64,000 nt of DNA from UBA4085 sp964556755 (GCA_964556755.1 CAZKXI010000001.1:310001-374000), one strand, 5' to 3'; counted from the first letter of the stretch, positions 40,662-49,683 are shown. The notes: generated from the sequence alone by a model not told the origin. Made by a program: numbers and translations.

Positions 40662-41402
40662 ATGATCTTCCAAGACCGCGTCACGATCGTGACCGGCGCC
40701 TCGCAGGGGATCGGCGAGTCGATCGCCCGCCTCTTCGCCCGCGAAGGCGCGACGGTGGCCCTCCTGGACGTCCAGAGAGACAAGCTCGAGGCCCTGGCCG
40801 CGTCCATCGCCGCCGAGGGCGGCCGGGCCCTGGCCCTGCCGGCCGACGTGACCCGCGCCGACCAGACCGCCGAGGCCGTGGCCGCCGTGCTCAAGGCCTG
40901 CGGCCGCATCGACCACCTGGTCAACAACGCCGGCATCACCCGCGACAACCTCTTTCTGCGCATGCGCGAGGAGGATTGGGACGCCGTCCTGACGGTCAAC
41001 CTCAAGGGCGTCTTCAACCTGACCAAGGCCGTCGTCCGGCCGATGGTCCAGGCCCGCTACGGCCGCATCGTCAGCCTGTCGTCCATCGCCGGGCAGATGG
41101 GCAACGCCGGCCAGGCCAACTACGCCGCCTCCAAGGCCGGCCTGATCGGCTTCAGCAAGTCGCTGGCCCGCGAGCTGGCCTCGCGCTCCGTGACCGTCAA
41201 CTGCGTCGCCCCGGGCTTCATCGCCACGGCCATGACCGCGGCCCTGCCCGAGTCCGTTCAGAAGTCGTTTCTCGATATCATACCCATGGGGCGCTTCGGA
41301 GAGCCCGCGGACGTGGCTTCGGCCGTCCGCTTCCTCTGCTCCGAGGACGCCGCGTACATCACCGGCCAGGTGCTTGCCGTCAACGGCGGGATGTACATGT
41401 AG
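40662..41402 (+). CDS. fabG: 3-oxoacyl-[ACP] reductase FabG
   Basis: FabG reduces 3-ketoacyl-ACP with NADPH in each cycle of fatty-acid synthesis. The 246-aa short-chain dehydrogenase has the cofactor motif VTGASQGIGESIA (about 8-20), NNAGITRDN, the catalytic Ser in SLSSIAGQMGN and YAASKAG (YxxxK). Length is typical. It is followed by acpP and fabF on the same strand, so it belongs to the fatty-acid cluster. Confidence 0.95.
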   Translation: MIFQDRVTIVTGASQGIGESIARLFAREGATVALLDVQRDKLEALAASIAAEGGRALALPADVTRADQTAEAVAAVLKACGRIDHLVNNAGITRDNLFLRMREEDWDAVLTVNLKGVFNLTKAVVRPMVQARYGRIVSLSSIAGQMGNAGQANYAASKAGLIGFSKSLARELASRSVTVNCVAPGFIATAMTAALPESVQKSFLDIIPMGRFGEPADVASAVRFLCSEDAAYITGQVLAVNGGMYM

Positions 41403-41433
41403 CCATCATAAAAATCTTCGAGGAGGTTTCACC

Positions 41434-41676
41434 ATGGAACGCGATGAACTGTTGAAGAAGGTCAAGGCGATCGTGGCGGACAAGCTGAGCATCAGCGAGG
41501 ACCAGATCACCGAAGAAGCCTCGTTCATCGAGGACCTGGGCGCCGACTCCCTGGACACCGTCGAGCTGGTGATGGCCCTGGAGGACGAGTTCAGCCTGGA
41601 TATCCCCGATGAGGAGGCCGAGAAGCTGACCACCGTCGGCCGGGCGATGGACTACATTGTCGGCCATGTCAAGTGA
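41434..41676 (+). CDS. acpP: Acyl carrier protein
   Basis: The 80-aa acidic protein has the phosphopantetheine attachment site GADSLDTVEL (Ser in DSL) and the ACP pattern beginning MERDELLKKVKAIVADKL. An excellent GGAGG site lies ten bases before the ATG. It carries growing acyl chains for FabG and FabF, whose genes flank it; fabF overlaps its 3' end. Confidence 0.97.
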   Translation: MERDELLKKVKAIVADKLSISEDQITEEASFIEDLGADSLDTVELVMALEDEFSLDIPDEEAEKLTTVGRAMDYIVGHVK

Positions 41677-42946
41677 CCCGGGGATCCCTAAGCGCATCAT
41701 CCCATCTTCCCGCAGGGTCGTCATCACGGGGGTCGGCCTGGTCACCCCCCTGGGCACCGGAACGCTCAAGACATGGCAGGCCGCCTTGGCGGGCCGCAGC
41801 GGCGGCGCGGCGATCAGCCGCTTTGACGCCTCCCGCCACGCGACCCGGATCGCGGCCGAGATCCGCGACTTCGATCCCCTGACCTATGTCGACCGGAAAG
41901 AGGCCCGCAAGATGGACCTCTTCATCCAGTACGCCCTGGCCGCGGCGGCCGAGGCGGTGGCCGACGCTGGCATCCCCGAAGCCGCCCTGGAGGGCGAGCG
42001 GTCCGGGGTGCTGGTGGGCTCGGGCATCGGCGGCATCGGGACCATCGAGGAGTGGCACAAGGTCCTGCAGGAGCGCGGCCCCGACCGGGTCTCGCCCTTC
42101 TTCCTCATCGCCACCATCATCAACGAGGCCGCCGGCCAGATCTCCATCCGCTACCGCAGCCGCGGGCCCAATGCCGCCTCCGTCACGGCCTGCGCCGCGG
42201 GGACCCACTCGATCGGCGAGGCCTTCCGGCTGATCGCCCGCGGCGACGCCGACCGGATGCTGGCCGGCGGGGCCGAGGCGCCCATCACCCCCCTGGGCCT
42301 GGCCGGCTTCTGCGCCATGAAGGCCATGTCGGAGCGCAACGGCGAGCCCGAGCGGGCTTCCCGCCCCTTCGACAAGGGCCGCGACGGGTTCGTCATCGGG
42401 GAAGGGGCGGGCATCGTCCTGCTCGAGGAGCTGGAAGCGGCCCGGCGGCGGGGCGCCCGCATCGCGGCCGAGATCGTCGGCTACGGCATGAGCGGCGACG
42501 CCTTCCATCCGGCCGCCCCGGCCGAGGACGGCGACGGCGCCTACCGGGTCATGGCCCTGGCCTTGGCCGACGCGGGTCTGGAGCCCGGAGAGGTCCAGTA
42601 CATCAACGCCCATGGGACGTCCACCCCGCTCAACGACCGCATCGAGACGGCCGCCGTCAAGCGCCTGTTCGGGACCCACGCCGCCAAGCTGGGGCTGGCC
42701 TCGACCAAGTCCATGACCGGCCATCTGCTGGGCGCGGCGGGCGGCGTCGAGGCGGGCCTGACGGCCCTTTGCCTGGAGCGCCAGGTCATGCTGCCGACGA
42801 TCAACTACGAGACGCCCGATCCCGACTGCGACCTGGACTGCGTGCCCAACGCCGCCCGCCCGGCCGAGATCGTCCACGCCCTGTCGAGCTCCTTCGGCTT
42901 CGGCGGGACCAACGCCTGCCTGGCCCTGCGGCGTTACATGGAGTAG
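41666..42946 (+). CDS. fabF: 3-oxoacyl-[ACP] synthase II FabF
   Basis: FabF elongates acyl-ACP with malonyl-ACP. The 426-aa protein contains the nucleophile Cys176 in ASVTACAAGTHSIG, the two catalytic His in YINAHGTST and TGHLLGAAGG, and a C-terminal SFGFGGTNACL. I use the ATG at 41666, overlapping acpP by 11 bases; a TTG at 41657 is possible. It starts with an extra about 17 residues before RRVVITGVG. It is followed by a 113-bp spacer with nothing recognisable, then etfB. Confidence 0.95.
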   Translation: MSSDPGIPKRIIPSSRRVVITGVGLVTPLGTGTLKTWQAALAGRSGGAAISRFDASRHATRIAAEIRDFDPLTYVDRKEARKMDLFIQYALAAAAEAVADAGIPEAALEGERSGVLVGSGIGGIGTIEEWHKVLQERGPDRVSPFFLIATIINEAAGQISIRYRSRGPNAASVTACAAGTHSIGEAFRLIARGDADRMLAGGAEAPITPLGLAGFCAMKAMSERNGEPERASRPFDKGRDGFVIGEGAGIVLLEELEAARRRGARIAAEIVGYGMSGDAFHPAAPAEDGDGAYRVMALALADAGLEPGEVQYINAHGTSTPLNDRIETAAVKRLFGTHAAKLGLASTKSMTGHLLGAAGGVEAGLTALCLERQVMLPTINYETPDPDCDLDCVPNAARPAEIVHALSSSFGFGGTNACLALRRYME

Positions 42947-43059
42947 GGGCGTCCGTGCCCGGCCCCGGCCTGGGAAGGGCGGTCTGACGCGTCGACCCGG
43001 CTGCCCGGGCTCCTCACGCCCCCCCGGCCGACCCGGTGCGGACGGTCAAAGGAGAGAAG

Positions 43060-43842
43060 ATGAATACCATCGTTTTCGTCAAGCGCGTGCCCGACACGGA
43101 GTCGCGCATCCGCATCCAGCGCGAGACCGCGGCCATCGCCGAGGAGGGCCTCAGCTTCGTCATCAGCCCCAACGACGAGTACGCCGTCGAGGAGGCTCTG
43201 CGCCTGCGCGAGGCCCAGGGCGGCCAGGTCGCGGCCGTCAGCCTCGGCGGCGACGAGTCGCTGACCGTCCTGCGCAAGTGCCTGGCCATGGGCGTCGACG
43301 AAGCCCTGCTGATCAAGGACGACCGCAAGGAGACCTACGACGGCCTGCGCACGGCCCGCATCCTGGCGGCCGCGGTCCGGGCCCGCTTCGCCGCCGCCGA
43401 CCTCCTCCTCTTCGGCCGCTTGGCCGTCGGCGACGATAACGCCCAGGTCCCGGCCATGGTCGCCGAGATCCTGGGCCGGCCCCAGGCCACCGTCGTCACC
43501 AAGCTCCAGATCGAGGCCGGCGCCGGAACGGCCTGGCGGGAGATCGAAGGGGCCGTGGAGAAAGTCGCTTTCACCCTGCCCGCGGTCGTCTCGGCCCAGA
43601 AGGGCCTCAACGAGCCGCGCTACGAGACGCTCAAGGGCATCATGGCGGCCAAGAAGAAGACCGTCCCCGTCGTCACCCCGGCCGAGCTGGGCTTGGCCGG
43701 AGAGGATCTCGAGCCCGGGATCGAGGTGCTCGGCCTGGAGCCGCCCCCGGCCAAGGCTGCCGGGAAGATCCTGGGCGGTACGCCGGAAGAGGCCGCCCGG
43801 GAGCTCGTCCGGCTCCTGCGGGAAGAAGCCAAGGTCATCTAG
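43060..43842 (+). CDS. etfB: Electron transfer flavoprotein beta subunit
   Basis: EtfB and EtfA form a heterodimer that carries electrons from acyl-CoA or other dehydrogenases. The 260-aa protein begins MNTIVFVKRVPDTESRIRI and contains SPNDEYAVEEALRL, DLLLFGRLAVGDDNAQVPAM and the segment LPAVVSAQKGLNEPRYETLKGIM characteristic of EtfB (family signature). An AAAGGAG site precedes the ATG at 43060. The gap to etfA is 10 bases. No acyl-CoA dehydrogenase gene is adjacent, so the partner is unknown. Confidence 0.94.
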   Translation: MNTIVFVKRVPDTESRIRIQRETAAIAEEGLSFVISPNDEYAVEEALRLREAQGGQVAAVSLGGDESLTVLRKCLAMGVDEALLIKDDRKETYDGLRTARILAAAVRARFAAADLLLFGRLAVGDDNAQVPAMVAEILGRPQATVVTKLQIEAGAGTAWREIEGAVEKVAFTLPAVVSAQKGLNEPRYETLKGIMAAKKKTVPVVTPAELGLAGEDLEPGIEVLGLEPPPAKAAGKILGGTPEEAARELVRLLREEAKVI

Positions 43843-43852
43843 GAGGCCGGCC

Positions 43853-44812
43853 GTGATACTGACCTACATCGAAGTTCGCGAAGGCAAGATCAAGCCCAGC
43901 TCGCTCGAGACGCTGGCCGAGGCCTCGCGCCGGGCCGCGGAGATGGGCCTGGCGGCCGAGGCTGTGATGATCGGGTTCGGCCTGGAGGGATTGGCGCCCG
44001 AGCTGGCCGCCGCCGGCGCGGCCAAGGTCCGCATCCTCGAGAATCCCGGGCTGGCGGATTACGCGGCCCCGGCCTACGCCGCCGTGCTGGCCGACGGCGT
44101 CCGGGCCGCGGCGCCCGCGGCCGTCTTCCTCCCGGCCACGGCCATGGGCAAGGACCTGGCCCCGCGGCTGGCCGCCCGGCTGGGCGTGTCCATGGCCTCG
44201 GATTGCACCCGGGTCGAGGCTCGCAACGGCCGGCTCGTCTTCACCCGTCCGATCTACTCCGGCAAGGCCTTCCTGAGCCTGGCCCTGGCGACGAAGCCGG
44301 CCGTCGCGACGCTGCGGCCGAACGTCTTCCCGTCCGCGGCCGCGCCGGCGGCCGGAGAGATCGTTAGGACCGAGGTCGGCCTGCCGGCCGGCGCGGAGAA
44401 CGGCCGGGTGGCCGCCGTCGAGCGGGCCGAAGGGGCCGTCCTCGACGTGGCCGAGGCCGGGATCGTGGTCGCCGGCGGGCGTGGGATGCGCGGGCCGGAA
44501 GGCTTCGCCCTGCTCCAGGAGCTGGCCGCGGCCCTGCCCAAGGCGGCGGTCGGCGCCTCGCGGGCGGCGGTGGATGCCGGCTGGATCGGCCACGCCCACC
44601 AGGTCGGCCAGACCGGCAAGACCGTCTCGCCCGACCTCTACCTGGCGCTCGGGATCAGCGGGGCCATCCAACATCTGGCCGGGATGTCCTCGGCCAAGGT
44701 GGTCGCGGCCGTCAACAAGGACGCCGAGGCGCCCATCTTCAAGGCCGCCGACTACGGCATCGTCGGCGACCTCTTCCAGGTCCTCCCCGAGCTCCTCAAG
44801 GCCCTGAAATAG
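43853..44812 (+). CDS. etfA: Electron transfer flavoprotein alpha subunit
   Basis: The 319-aa protein uses a GTG start with AGGAGG eight bases upstream. The C-terminal FAD-binding domain is clear: VVAGGRGMRGPEGFALLQEL, VGASRAAVDAGWIGHAHQVG, QTGKTVSPDLYLALGISG and AIQHLAGM. There is no N-terminal ferredoxin-type cluster domain, which some EtfA proteins carry. A REP element begins inside the last two codons, so the stop codon TAG (44810-44812) is part of the repeat. Confidence 0.94.
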   Translation: MILTYIEVREGKIKPSSLETLAEASRRAAEMGLAAEAVMIGFGLEGLAPELAAAGAAKVRILENPGLADYAAPAYAAVLADGVRAAAPAAVFLPATAMGKDLAPRLAARLGVSMASDCTRVEARNGRLVFTRPIYSGKAFLSLALATKPAVATLRPNVFPSAAAPAAGEIVRTEVGLPAGAENGRVAAVERAEGAVLDVAEAGIVVAGGRGMRGPEGFALLQELAAALPKAAVGASRAAVDAGWIGHAHQVGQTGKTVSPDLYLALGISGAIQHLAGMSSAKVVAAVNKDAEAPIFKAADYGIVGDLFQVLPELLKALK

Positions 44813-44839
44813 GGGTACAGTATACGTAATTCCCTATTT
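44807..44839 (+). repeat. Left terminal REP of the RAYT unit
   Basis: The 33-bp near-palindrome starts AAATAGGGGTACAG and ends AATTCCCTATTT. It is an inverted copy of the right end at 45904-45936, with one mismatch, and identical to the solitary copy at 23757. It overlaps the etfA stop codon. Confidence 0.92.
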
Positions 44840-45141
44840 ATTTCGGTTACAATTAGGGACACAGCGTCTAGGATACCCGCTTAATCCCGGCCCCGTCTGG
44901 GTGCTGGGGTGGCACAACCCCGTTCTTCAGCGTCGTCCAAGGGTCCTTGGTGCCGAGGTGCCGGCTGTCGGACTTGCTCTCCCCGCCGCGATGCAGATTG
45001 AAGTCCCGAAAAAGCCATGCTCCGCCGCCTTTTATCTATCGGGAGCTCGGCATTTTCCAGATAACAGCGGTAGGTTCTTGTCGAGGGAATGAGACTGCGA
45101 GTTGCGCGGCTTCGTCTACTTAGAGGAAGGGTTCCTGTAAG

Positions 45142-45849
45142 ATGCCCCGCCTAGCCCGTCTGGTCATACCGGGGATTCCCCACCATCTCACCCAAAGAGG
45201 GAATCGGCGGCAGCGAGTCTTCTTCTCGGACGAGGATAAGAGCTACTATCTCAAAATCCTCAAAGACAATATGGAGGGAACGGGGCTCCGTATCCTCGGG
45301 TACTGCCTCATGGACAACCATGTCCACCTGGTCTCCACGCCGAGCGCAAAGGACGAATTCGCCTCTGTCCTGGGAGAGACGCATCGCAAATACACGACGA
45401 TCATCAATACCAGGGAGAAGTGGAAGGGTCATCTTTGGCAGGAACGCTATTGGTCGTTTCCCCTCGATGCGCCCTATCTCTACCGGGCGGTCCGCTATGT
45501 GGAGCGCAACCCCGTTCGAGCCGGAATCACCAAGAATGCCGGAGGCTATCGATGGTCGAGCGCTCGTGGGCATCTCTCGTTGAACGATGATCCCCTTCTC
45601 GATCTAGCCGCCAGCTCGCTCATTGCTGAAAATTGGCGGGACTATCTCAGCGAGGAGGAGGACGACGACTTTCCCCACCAGCTTCACCGTCATCAGAGAA
45701 CAGGGCGTCCGCTGGGAGATGATGCCTTCCTTGCGAGGCTGGAAGCCATAACCGGGATGCGGCTGCGCAAGAGAAAGCCCGGGCGTCCTCGCAAGGAGCT
45801 CCGCGGCCCCACCCGCGACGACGATTTATTTGGCAATCAGGACAAATAG
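45142..45849 (+). CDS. REP-associated tyrosine transposase (RAYT, Y1_Tnp / TnpA_REP)
   Basis: The 235-aa protein belongs to the IS200/IS605-related single-strand transposases. It has the N-terminal HHLTQRGNRRQRVFF, the HUH metal-binding motif in YCLMDNHVHLVST (about 52-64), and the likely catalytic Tyr in HRKYTTIINTREKW. VRYVERNPVRAGI, near residue 120, is also typical. The C-terminal RKRKPGRPRKE is a basic AT-hook-like motif. Lower G+C and its REP ends indicate acquisition. Confidence 0.92.
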   Translation: MPRLARLVIPGIPHHLTQRGNRRQRVFFSDEDKSYYLKILKDNMEGTGLRILGYCLMDNHVHLVSTPSAKDEFASVLGETHRKYTTIINTREKWKGHLWQERYWSFPLDAPYLYRAVRYVERNPVRAGITKNAGGYRWSSARGHLSLNDDPLLDLAASSLIAENWRDYLSEEEDDDFPHQLHRHQRTGRPLGDDAFLARLEAITGMRLRKRKPGRPRKELRGPTRDDDLFGNQDK

Positions 45850-45903
45850 AGAACAGCGCGCGCCGACCCCTTAGCTGATGACGACCTACGCGGCGATTCG
45901 CAG

Positions 45904-45936
45904 AAATAGGGATTTACGTATACTGTACCCCTATTT
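45904..45936 (-). repeat. Right terminal REP of the RAYT unit
   Basis: The reverse complement of this 33-bp sequence matches the left end at 44807-44839 except for one base. Its last base is the first base of the stop codon complement (45936-45938) of the polyferredoxin gene. Confidence 0.92.
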
Positions 45937-47507
45937 CAGAAGCCCAGCAGCAGCTGGTTATCCTTGGAGCGGTGCTCGCCGACGCTGGTCACGCGGATGG
46001 CCGGCTTGTCCATGACCGGGCACTTGTTCTCGCAGATGCCGCAGCCGATGCACCGCTCGACGTCGATGACCGGGGCCTTGTTGACCGCCACCGTCCCGTC
46101 CGGGCGCAAGCTCTCGTACTCGATGAACTGGATGGCCTTGGGCGAGGTCGGGCAGTGCTCCTCGCAGACGATGCACGGCCGGCCCAGGAAGTAGGGCAGG
46201 CAGCGGTTCTTGTCGATCCAGGCCGTGCCGATCTTGACCTCGGTCTTCTCCGGCACGGTCAGCTCCTTGATGGCCCCGGTCGGGCAGACCTGGGAGCAGA
46301 GCGAGCAGTAGTACTCGCAGTACCCGACCTTGGGCACCAGGGTCGGCGTCCACAGGCCCTCCGGGCCGGCCTCGGCGATGGCCGGCTGCAGGCCGTTGGT
46401 CGGGCAGGCCTTCATGCACTCGCCGCACTTGATGCAGCGGGCCAGGAACTCCTTCTCCGGCAGCGACCCCGGCGGCCGCAGCAGCTTCTCCGAGGCCCGC
46501 TTGCGGACGGGCGTGATGCGGAAGAACGGCACGCCGAAGAGGGCCAGGGCCGAGGTGAGGATGAGCTTGCGCTTGTTCAGGTCCACCGCCGGGGCCCGCT
46601 CCGGCTTGAGGCGCATCGGGAAGGTGATGGCCTTGGTCGGGCAGATGGCGGCGCACGTCTCGCAGTAGATGCACTCCGAGCCCTTCCAGGCGCCGATCGG
46701 GAAGGGCTTGGCCTGGGTCGGGCAATGGATGGAGCAGAGGTTGCACTTGATGCAACGGTCCTCGTCGACCTTGAGCTTGAACAGATTGAAGCGGGAAGCC
46801 AGGCCCAGGAAGGCGCCGGTGGCGCAGACATAGCGGCACCAGAACCTCTCCCGCCACAGGTTGAGCATGAGGAAGAGGAGGAAGACCAGGCCGATGAAGA
46901 ACCCGCCCCGGAAGACCGGGTTGAGGGTCAGCTTCTCGACGGCCTGGGTCATGCCGTCGCCGGCCCCGCTGAGCCCGACGGCGTAGGCCCCGTCGATGAC
47001 CGCCCGGGCGCCCTGGGCCCCGGCCGGCGCGACGCTTCCGGCCAGGCTGCGGGTCAGGAAGGCCAGCGGATCGAAGAAGCCCAGCAGATCGAGGCTGAAG
47101 ATCGCCGCCACGACCACGAAGGCCAGGATGAGGTACTTCCAGGCCAGCCCGCCCTCGGCCGCCTGGCGCGAGCGGCGCAGCTTGAGGGCCTTGAACAGCC
47201 AGCTGGCGGCCTGATGGATGGTTCCCAGCGGGCAGACCCAGCCGCAGACGACCCGGCCGAAGAGCAGGGTCACCAGCAGGGTGACAGCCGACAGCGCGAA
47301 GGCGGCCAGAAGGGTCCGGGCCGCCAGCCCGACGACGACCGCGATCAGCGGATCGAAGTGGAAGAAGGCCTCCACGTTGCCGATGTAGTCCTCGCCGGCG
47401 TAGTGGGCCGAGAAGAACAGCCACAGGAACAGCCCCAGGAAGGCGGCTTGGCTGGCGATGCGCAGGCCGCGCAGGACGCGGTGCTTCTTAGACCGTTCTT
47501 TTTTCAA
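45936..47507 (-). CDS. Membrane polyferredoxin (NapH-like with NapG/MauM-like C-terminal part)
   Basis: The 523-aa protein has about five N-terminal membrane segments with NapH-type CGWVCPLGTIHQ and CRYVCATGAFLG motifs. Many ferredoxin clusters follow: CIKCNLCSIHCP, CIYCETCAAICP, CIKCGECMKACP, CSLCSQVCP, CIVCEEHCP and CIGCGICENKCP. It could hold six to seven [4Fe-4S] clusters. Such proteins pass electrons between the quinone pool and periplasmic or cytoplasmic partners. It overlaps the DUF362 gene by 20 bases, so they form an operon. The electron donor and acceptor are unknown. Confidence 0.88.
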   Translation of the reverse strand: MKKERSKKHRVLRGLRIASQAAFLGLFLWLFFSAHYAGEDYIGNVEAFFHFDPLIAVVVGLAARTLLAAFALSAVTLLVTLLFGRVVCGWVCPLGTIHQAASWLFKALKLRRSRQAAEGGLAWKYLILAFVVVAAIFSLDLLGFFDPLAFLTRSLAGSVAPAGAQGARAVIDGAYAVGLSGAGDGMTQAVEKLTLNPVFRGGFFIGLVFLLFLMLNLWRERFWCRYVCATGAFLGLASRFNLFKLKVDEDRCIKCNLCSIHCPTQAKPFPIGAWKGSECIYCETCAAICPTKAITFPMRLKPERAPAVDLNKRKLILTSALALFGVPFFRITPVRKRASEKLLRPPGSLPEKEFLARCIKCGECMKACPTNGLQPAIAEAGPEGLWTPTLVPKVGYCEYYCSLCSQVCPTGAIKELTVPEKTEVKIGTAWIDKNRCLPYFLGRPCIVCEEHCPTSPKAIQFIEYESLRPDGTVAVNKAPVIDVERCIGCGICENKCPVMDKPAIRVTSVGEHRSKDNQLLLGF

Positions 47508-48387
47508 GGGCCATCTTCTCCAGATCGATCCGGCCGAGGCCGCGCTGGGCGGCCATCTTCAGCGCCGGCAGGTCGGCCGGGGCGATGTCGAAGAAGGTCG
47601 CGGCCATGGCGTCCACCGCCACGCCGTCGCGCCCGGCCACCACCGTCTTGACCAGCTTGGTGTCGGAGGGGCGCCCGCCCTGCGGCCCGTTGCGGACCAG
47701 GATCCGCCAGGCGTCCATCACGGTCAGAGTCGGCTTGAAGAAGCCGTGCAGGTCGACGACCGCCTCGTCCAGCTTCTGGTGGAGCTGGTTGCGCGGATCG
47801 CCGATGGCGCCCAGCCAGTTCTTCATGCCCAGCGTCACCCGGCACAGGCTGTGGTGCTTGGCGATGGGCACGTTGATCAGCTTGTCGACCTCGACGAAGT
47901 CCTGGATGACGTCCCATTCCTTGAGCCACTCGCCCTTGACCGCCATCTTCTTCACCCGGCGGAGGTTGACGAACGGCACCTCGGCCCCGGCGTCCTTGGC
48001 CGCCGCCTGGATGCCCGAGCGGACGTAGCAGCGCTGGGCCTGGTTGGTCGTGTTGTCCATGACCACGACCTTCTTGGCCCCGGCGGCCAGGCTCATCTCG
48101 ACCAGGGCCCGGATGACTTCGGGGTTGGTGCAGGCGGCCATCTCGGGGGTCCGGTCCCAGCCGATGTTCGGCTTGATCATGACCACGTCGCCCTTGGCCA
48201 CGAACTTGGCCATGCCGCCCAAGGCCGCCAGCGCGCCCTTGGCCGCCGCGGCCGGGTTCTCGGCCTGCACCACGGCCAGATCGGGGGCCGGGGCCGGCCC
48301 CGCGGCGAAGAGCCGGGCGGCCGCCCCCGCGGCCAGGCTCCCGGCCGCGATGTCCTTGAGAAAAGCGCGTCTGTCCATGGCTGTCAT
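47488..48387 (-). CDS. DUF362 domain protein with twin-arginine signal
   Basis: The 299-aa protein begins MTAMDRRAFLKDIAAGSLAAGA, a twin-arginine export signal, so it is probably exported folded. The DUF362 core includes VVMIKPNIGWDRTPE, KVVVMDNTTNQAQRC, INVPIAKHHSLCRVTLGMKN and VDAMAATFFDIA. DUF362 proteins are often encoded with ferredoxin-type proteins, as here, and are thought to have a redox or Fe-S role, but no activity is established. I keep the first ATG (48387, overlapping the amidase stop as ATGA); the second at 48378 has a better ribosome site. Confidence 0.87.
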   Translation of the reverse strand: MTAMDRRAFLKDIAAGSLAAGAAARLFAAGPAPAPDLAVVQAENPAAAAKGALAALGGMAKFVAKGDVVMIKPNIGWDRTPEMAACTNPEVIRALVEMSLAAGAKKVVVMDNTTNQAQRCYVRSGIQAAAKDAGAEVPFVNLRRVKKMAVKGEWLKEWDVIQDFVEVDKLINVPIAKHHSLCRVTLGMKNWLGAIGDPRNQLHQKLDEAVVDLHGFFKPTLTVMDAWRILVRNGPQGGRPSDTKLVKTVVAGRDGVAVDAMAATFFDIAPADLPALKMAAQRGLGRIDLEKMALEKRTV

Positions 48388-49640
48388 CCTTTGCCCAGCG
48401 ACTGGCGGTAGGCCAGCACGCCGCGGGCGATTCCCTCGGCCGCCTTCTGCCGGTAAGCCGGATCGAGGAGGCGGGCGGCCTCGCCGGCGTTGGAGAGGTG
48501 CGAGACCTCGACCAGGACCGCCGGCATGGCGCTGCCGATGAGGACCCAGAACGGGCCTCCCCGCGTCCCCAGGTCCTTGACCTCGGCGTAGGAGCGGGAC
48601 AGGTATTGTACCAGATTAGATTGGATTCTCTGAGCCAGCTCCCGCGACTCCTGGACCCGGCTGGACTCGACCATCCTCTTGATGATGGCCTCCATCTGGC
48701 CGAGAGTCTTGCTGGTGGTGGCGTTCTCCCGGGCGGCCAGCTCGTTGACCTGGGGATCGGGGCTGAAGTTCAGATAGAAGGTCTCGATGCCCCGCCGCCG
48801 CGCGTCCTTGTAGGCGTTGGCGTGGATGGAGATGAAGAGGTCGGCCTTCTTCTGGTTGGCCAGCACCGTCCGCGTCTCCAGCGGGACGTGGATGTCGGTC
48901 TCCCGGGTCAGGATGACCTCGATGTCCCGGCGGGCTTCCAGCAAGGCCTTCAGCCGCAGGGAGATGTCCAGGGCGACTTCCTTCTCCAGGTGGCCCCGGG
49001 CGTCCAGGCAGCCGGGGTCCACCCCGCCGTGGCCGGGATCGATGACGATCGTCTTGACCCCCAGCCCCAGCTGGCGGGCCAGAGTGTAGCCCCCGGCGGC
49101 CGGCTGGGGGGGCTTGGGCGCCGGCGCGGCGGCGGGGGGGGCCTGCCCGGGCTCCAGGGGATAGATGTCGATGACGATGCGGAACGGATCCATGACGTGA
49201 AAGACCTGGGTCCGCTTGATGCGGCCGAAGTTGACGGCCATGGACAGGCGGACCGTGGAGGGCGTCTTCTGGGCGATCCGCACGGCGCCGATGTAGTCGC
49301 CGCCGGTGGGGACCACGCCGGCCGGGACGATCGGATTGAGCCGGGCCTGCAGGATGTCCACGGTGATCAGGCCGGTCTCCCGCGACTCGGCCGCCACATA
49401 CTCCCGCAGGACGCCGATGTCCACGACCAGACGGGTGAAGTTGGCGTGGGTGTAGGTGCGCAGATTGTAGACCTCCGCCCGCGGATCGGCGGCCTGGCCG
49501 GGGGCCGGGGGCGGGGCGCCGCTTCCCGCCCTGCCGCCGGCGCCGCCCGCGGCGGGGCGCTGTCCGGACGCCGAGGGGGCCAGGAAGAGGAAGAGAAGGA
49601 CGGGGGCGAGGAGAAGAGTCCGGCCGAATCTGTGTGTCAA
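48384..49640 (-). CDS. N-acetylmuramoyl-L-alanine amidase with AMIN domain
   Basis: AmiC-type amidases cut peptide stems from peptidoglycan during cell separation. The 418-aa protein has a signal peptide, a Pro/Gly/Ala-rich linker, an AMIN domain (about 55-160), and an Amidase_3 domain with zinc ligands in VIDPGHGG, HLEKEVALD and ISIHANAY, plus the catalytic Glu in AVLVEVSHLSN. It uses a TTG start at 49640. The AMIN domain should direct it to septal or outer-membrane sites. It precedes the DUF362 gene with a four-base overlap, a curious pairing. Confidence 0.92.
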   Translation of the reverse strand: MTHRFGRTLLLAPVLLFLFLAPSASGQRPAAGGAGGRAGSGAPPPAPGQAADPRAEVYNLRTYTHANFTRLVVDIGVLREYVAAESRETGLITVDILQARLNPIVPAGVVPTGGDYIGAVRIAQKTPSTVRLSMAVNFGRIKRTQVFHVMDPFRIVIDIYPLEPGQAPPAAAPAPKPPQPAAGGYTLARQLGLGVKTIVIDPGHGGVDPGCLDARGHLEKEVALDISLRLKALLEARRDIEVILTRETDIHVPLETRTVLANQKKADLFISIHANAYKDARRRGIETFYLNFSPDPQVNELAARENATTSKTLGQMEAIIKRMVESSRVQESRELAQRIQSNLVQYLSRSYAEVKDLGTRGGPFWVLIGSAMPAVLVEVSHLSNAGEAARLLDPAYRQKAAEGIARGVLAYRQSLGKG

Positions 49641-49683
49641 TCCGACCCGATTGTAGCCGGGTCGGCGGCCTCGATCAAGCCGC

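Larger units (their letters stand above)
44807..45936 (+). mobile_element. RAYT transposase unit with inverted REP ends
   Basis: A 1.13-kb block made of left REP, a 302-bp leader, the transposase gene and right REP. It is visibly poorer in G+C than its surroundings. The leader (44840-45141) has no gene and may hold promoter or recognition sequences. The unit lies exactly between the stop codons of two convergent genes, so it disrupts neither. RAYTs are usually domesticated, single-copy genes that spread REP sequences. Confidence 0.8.
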
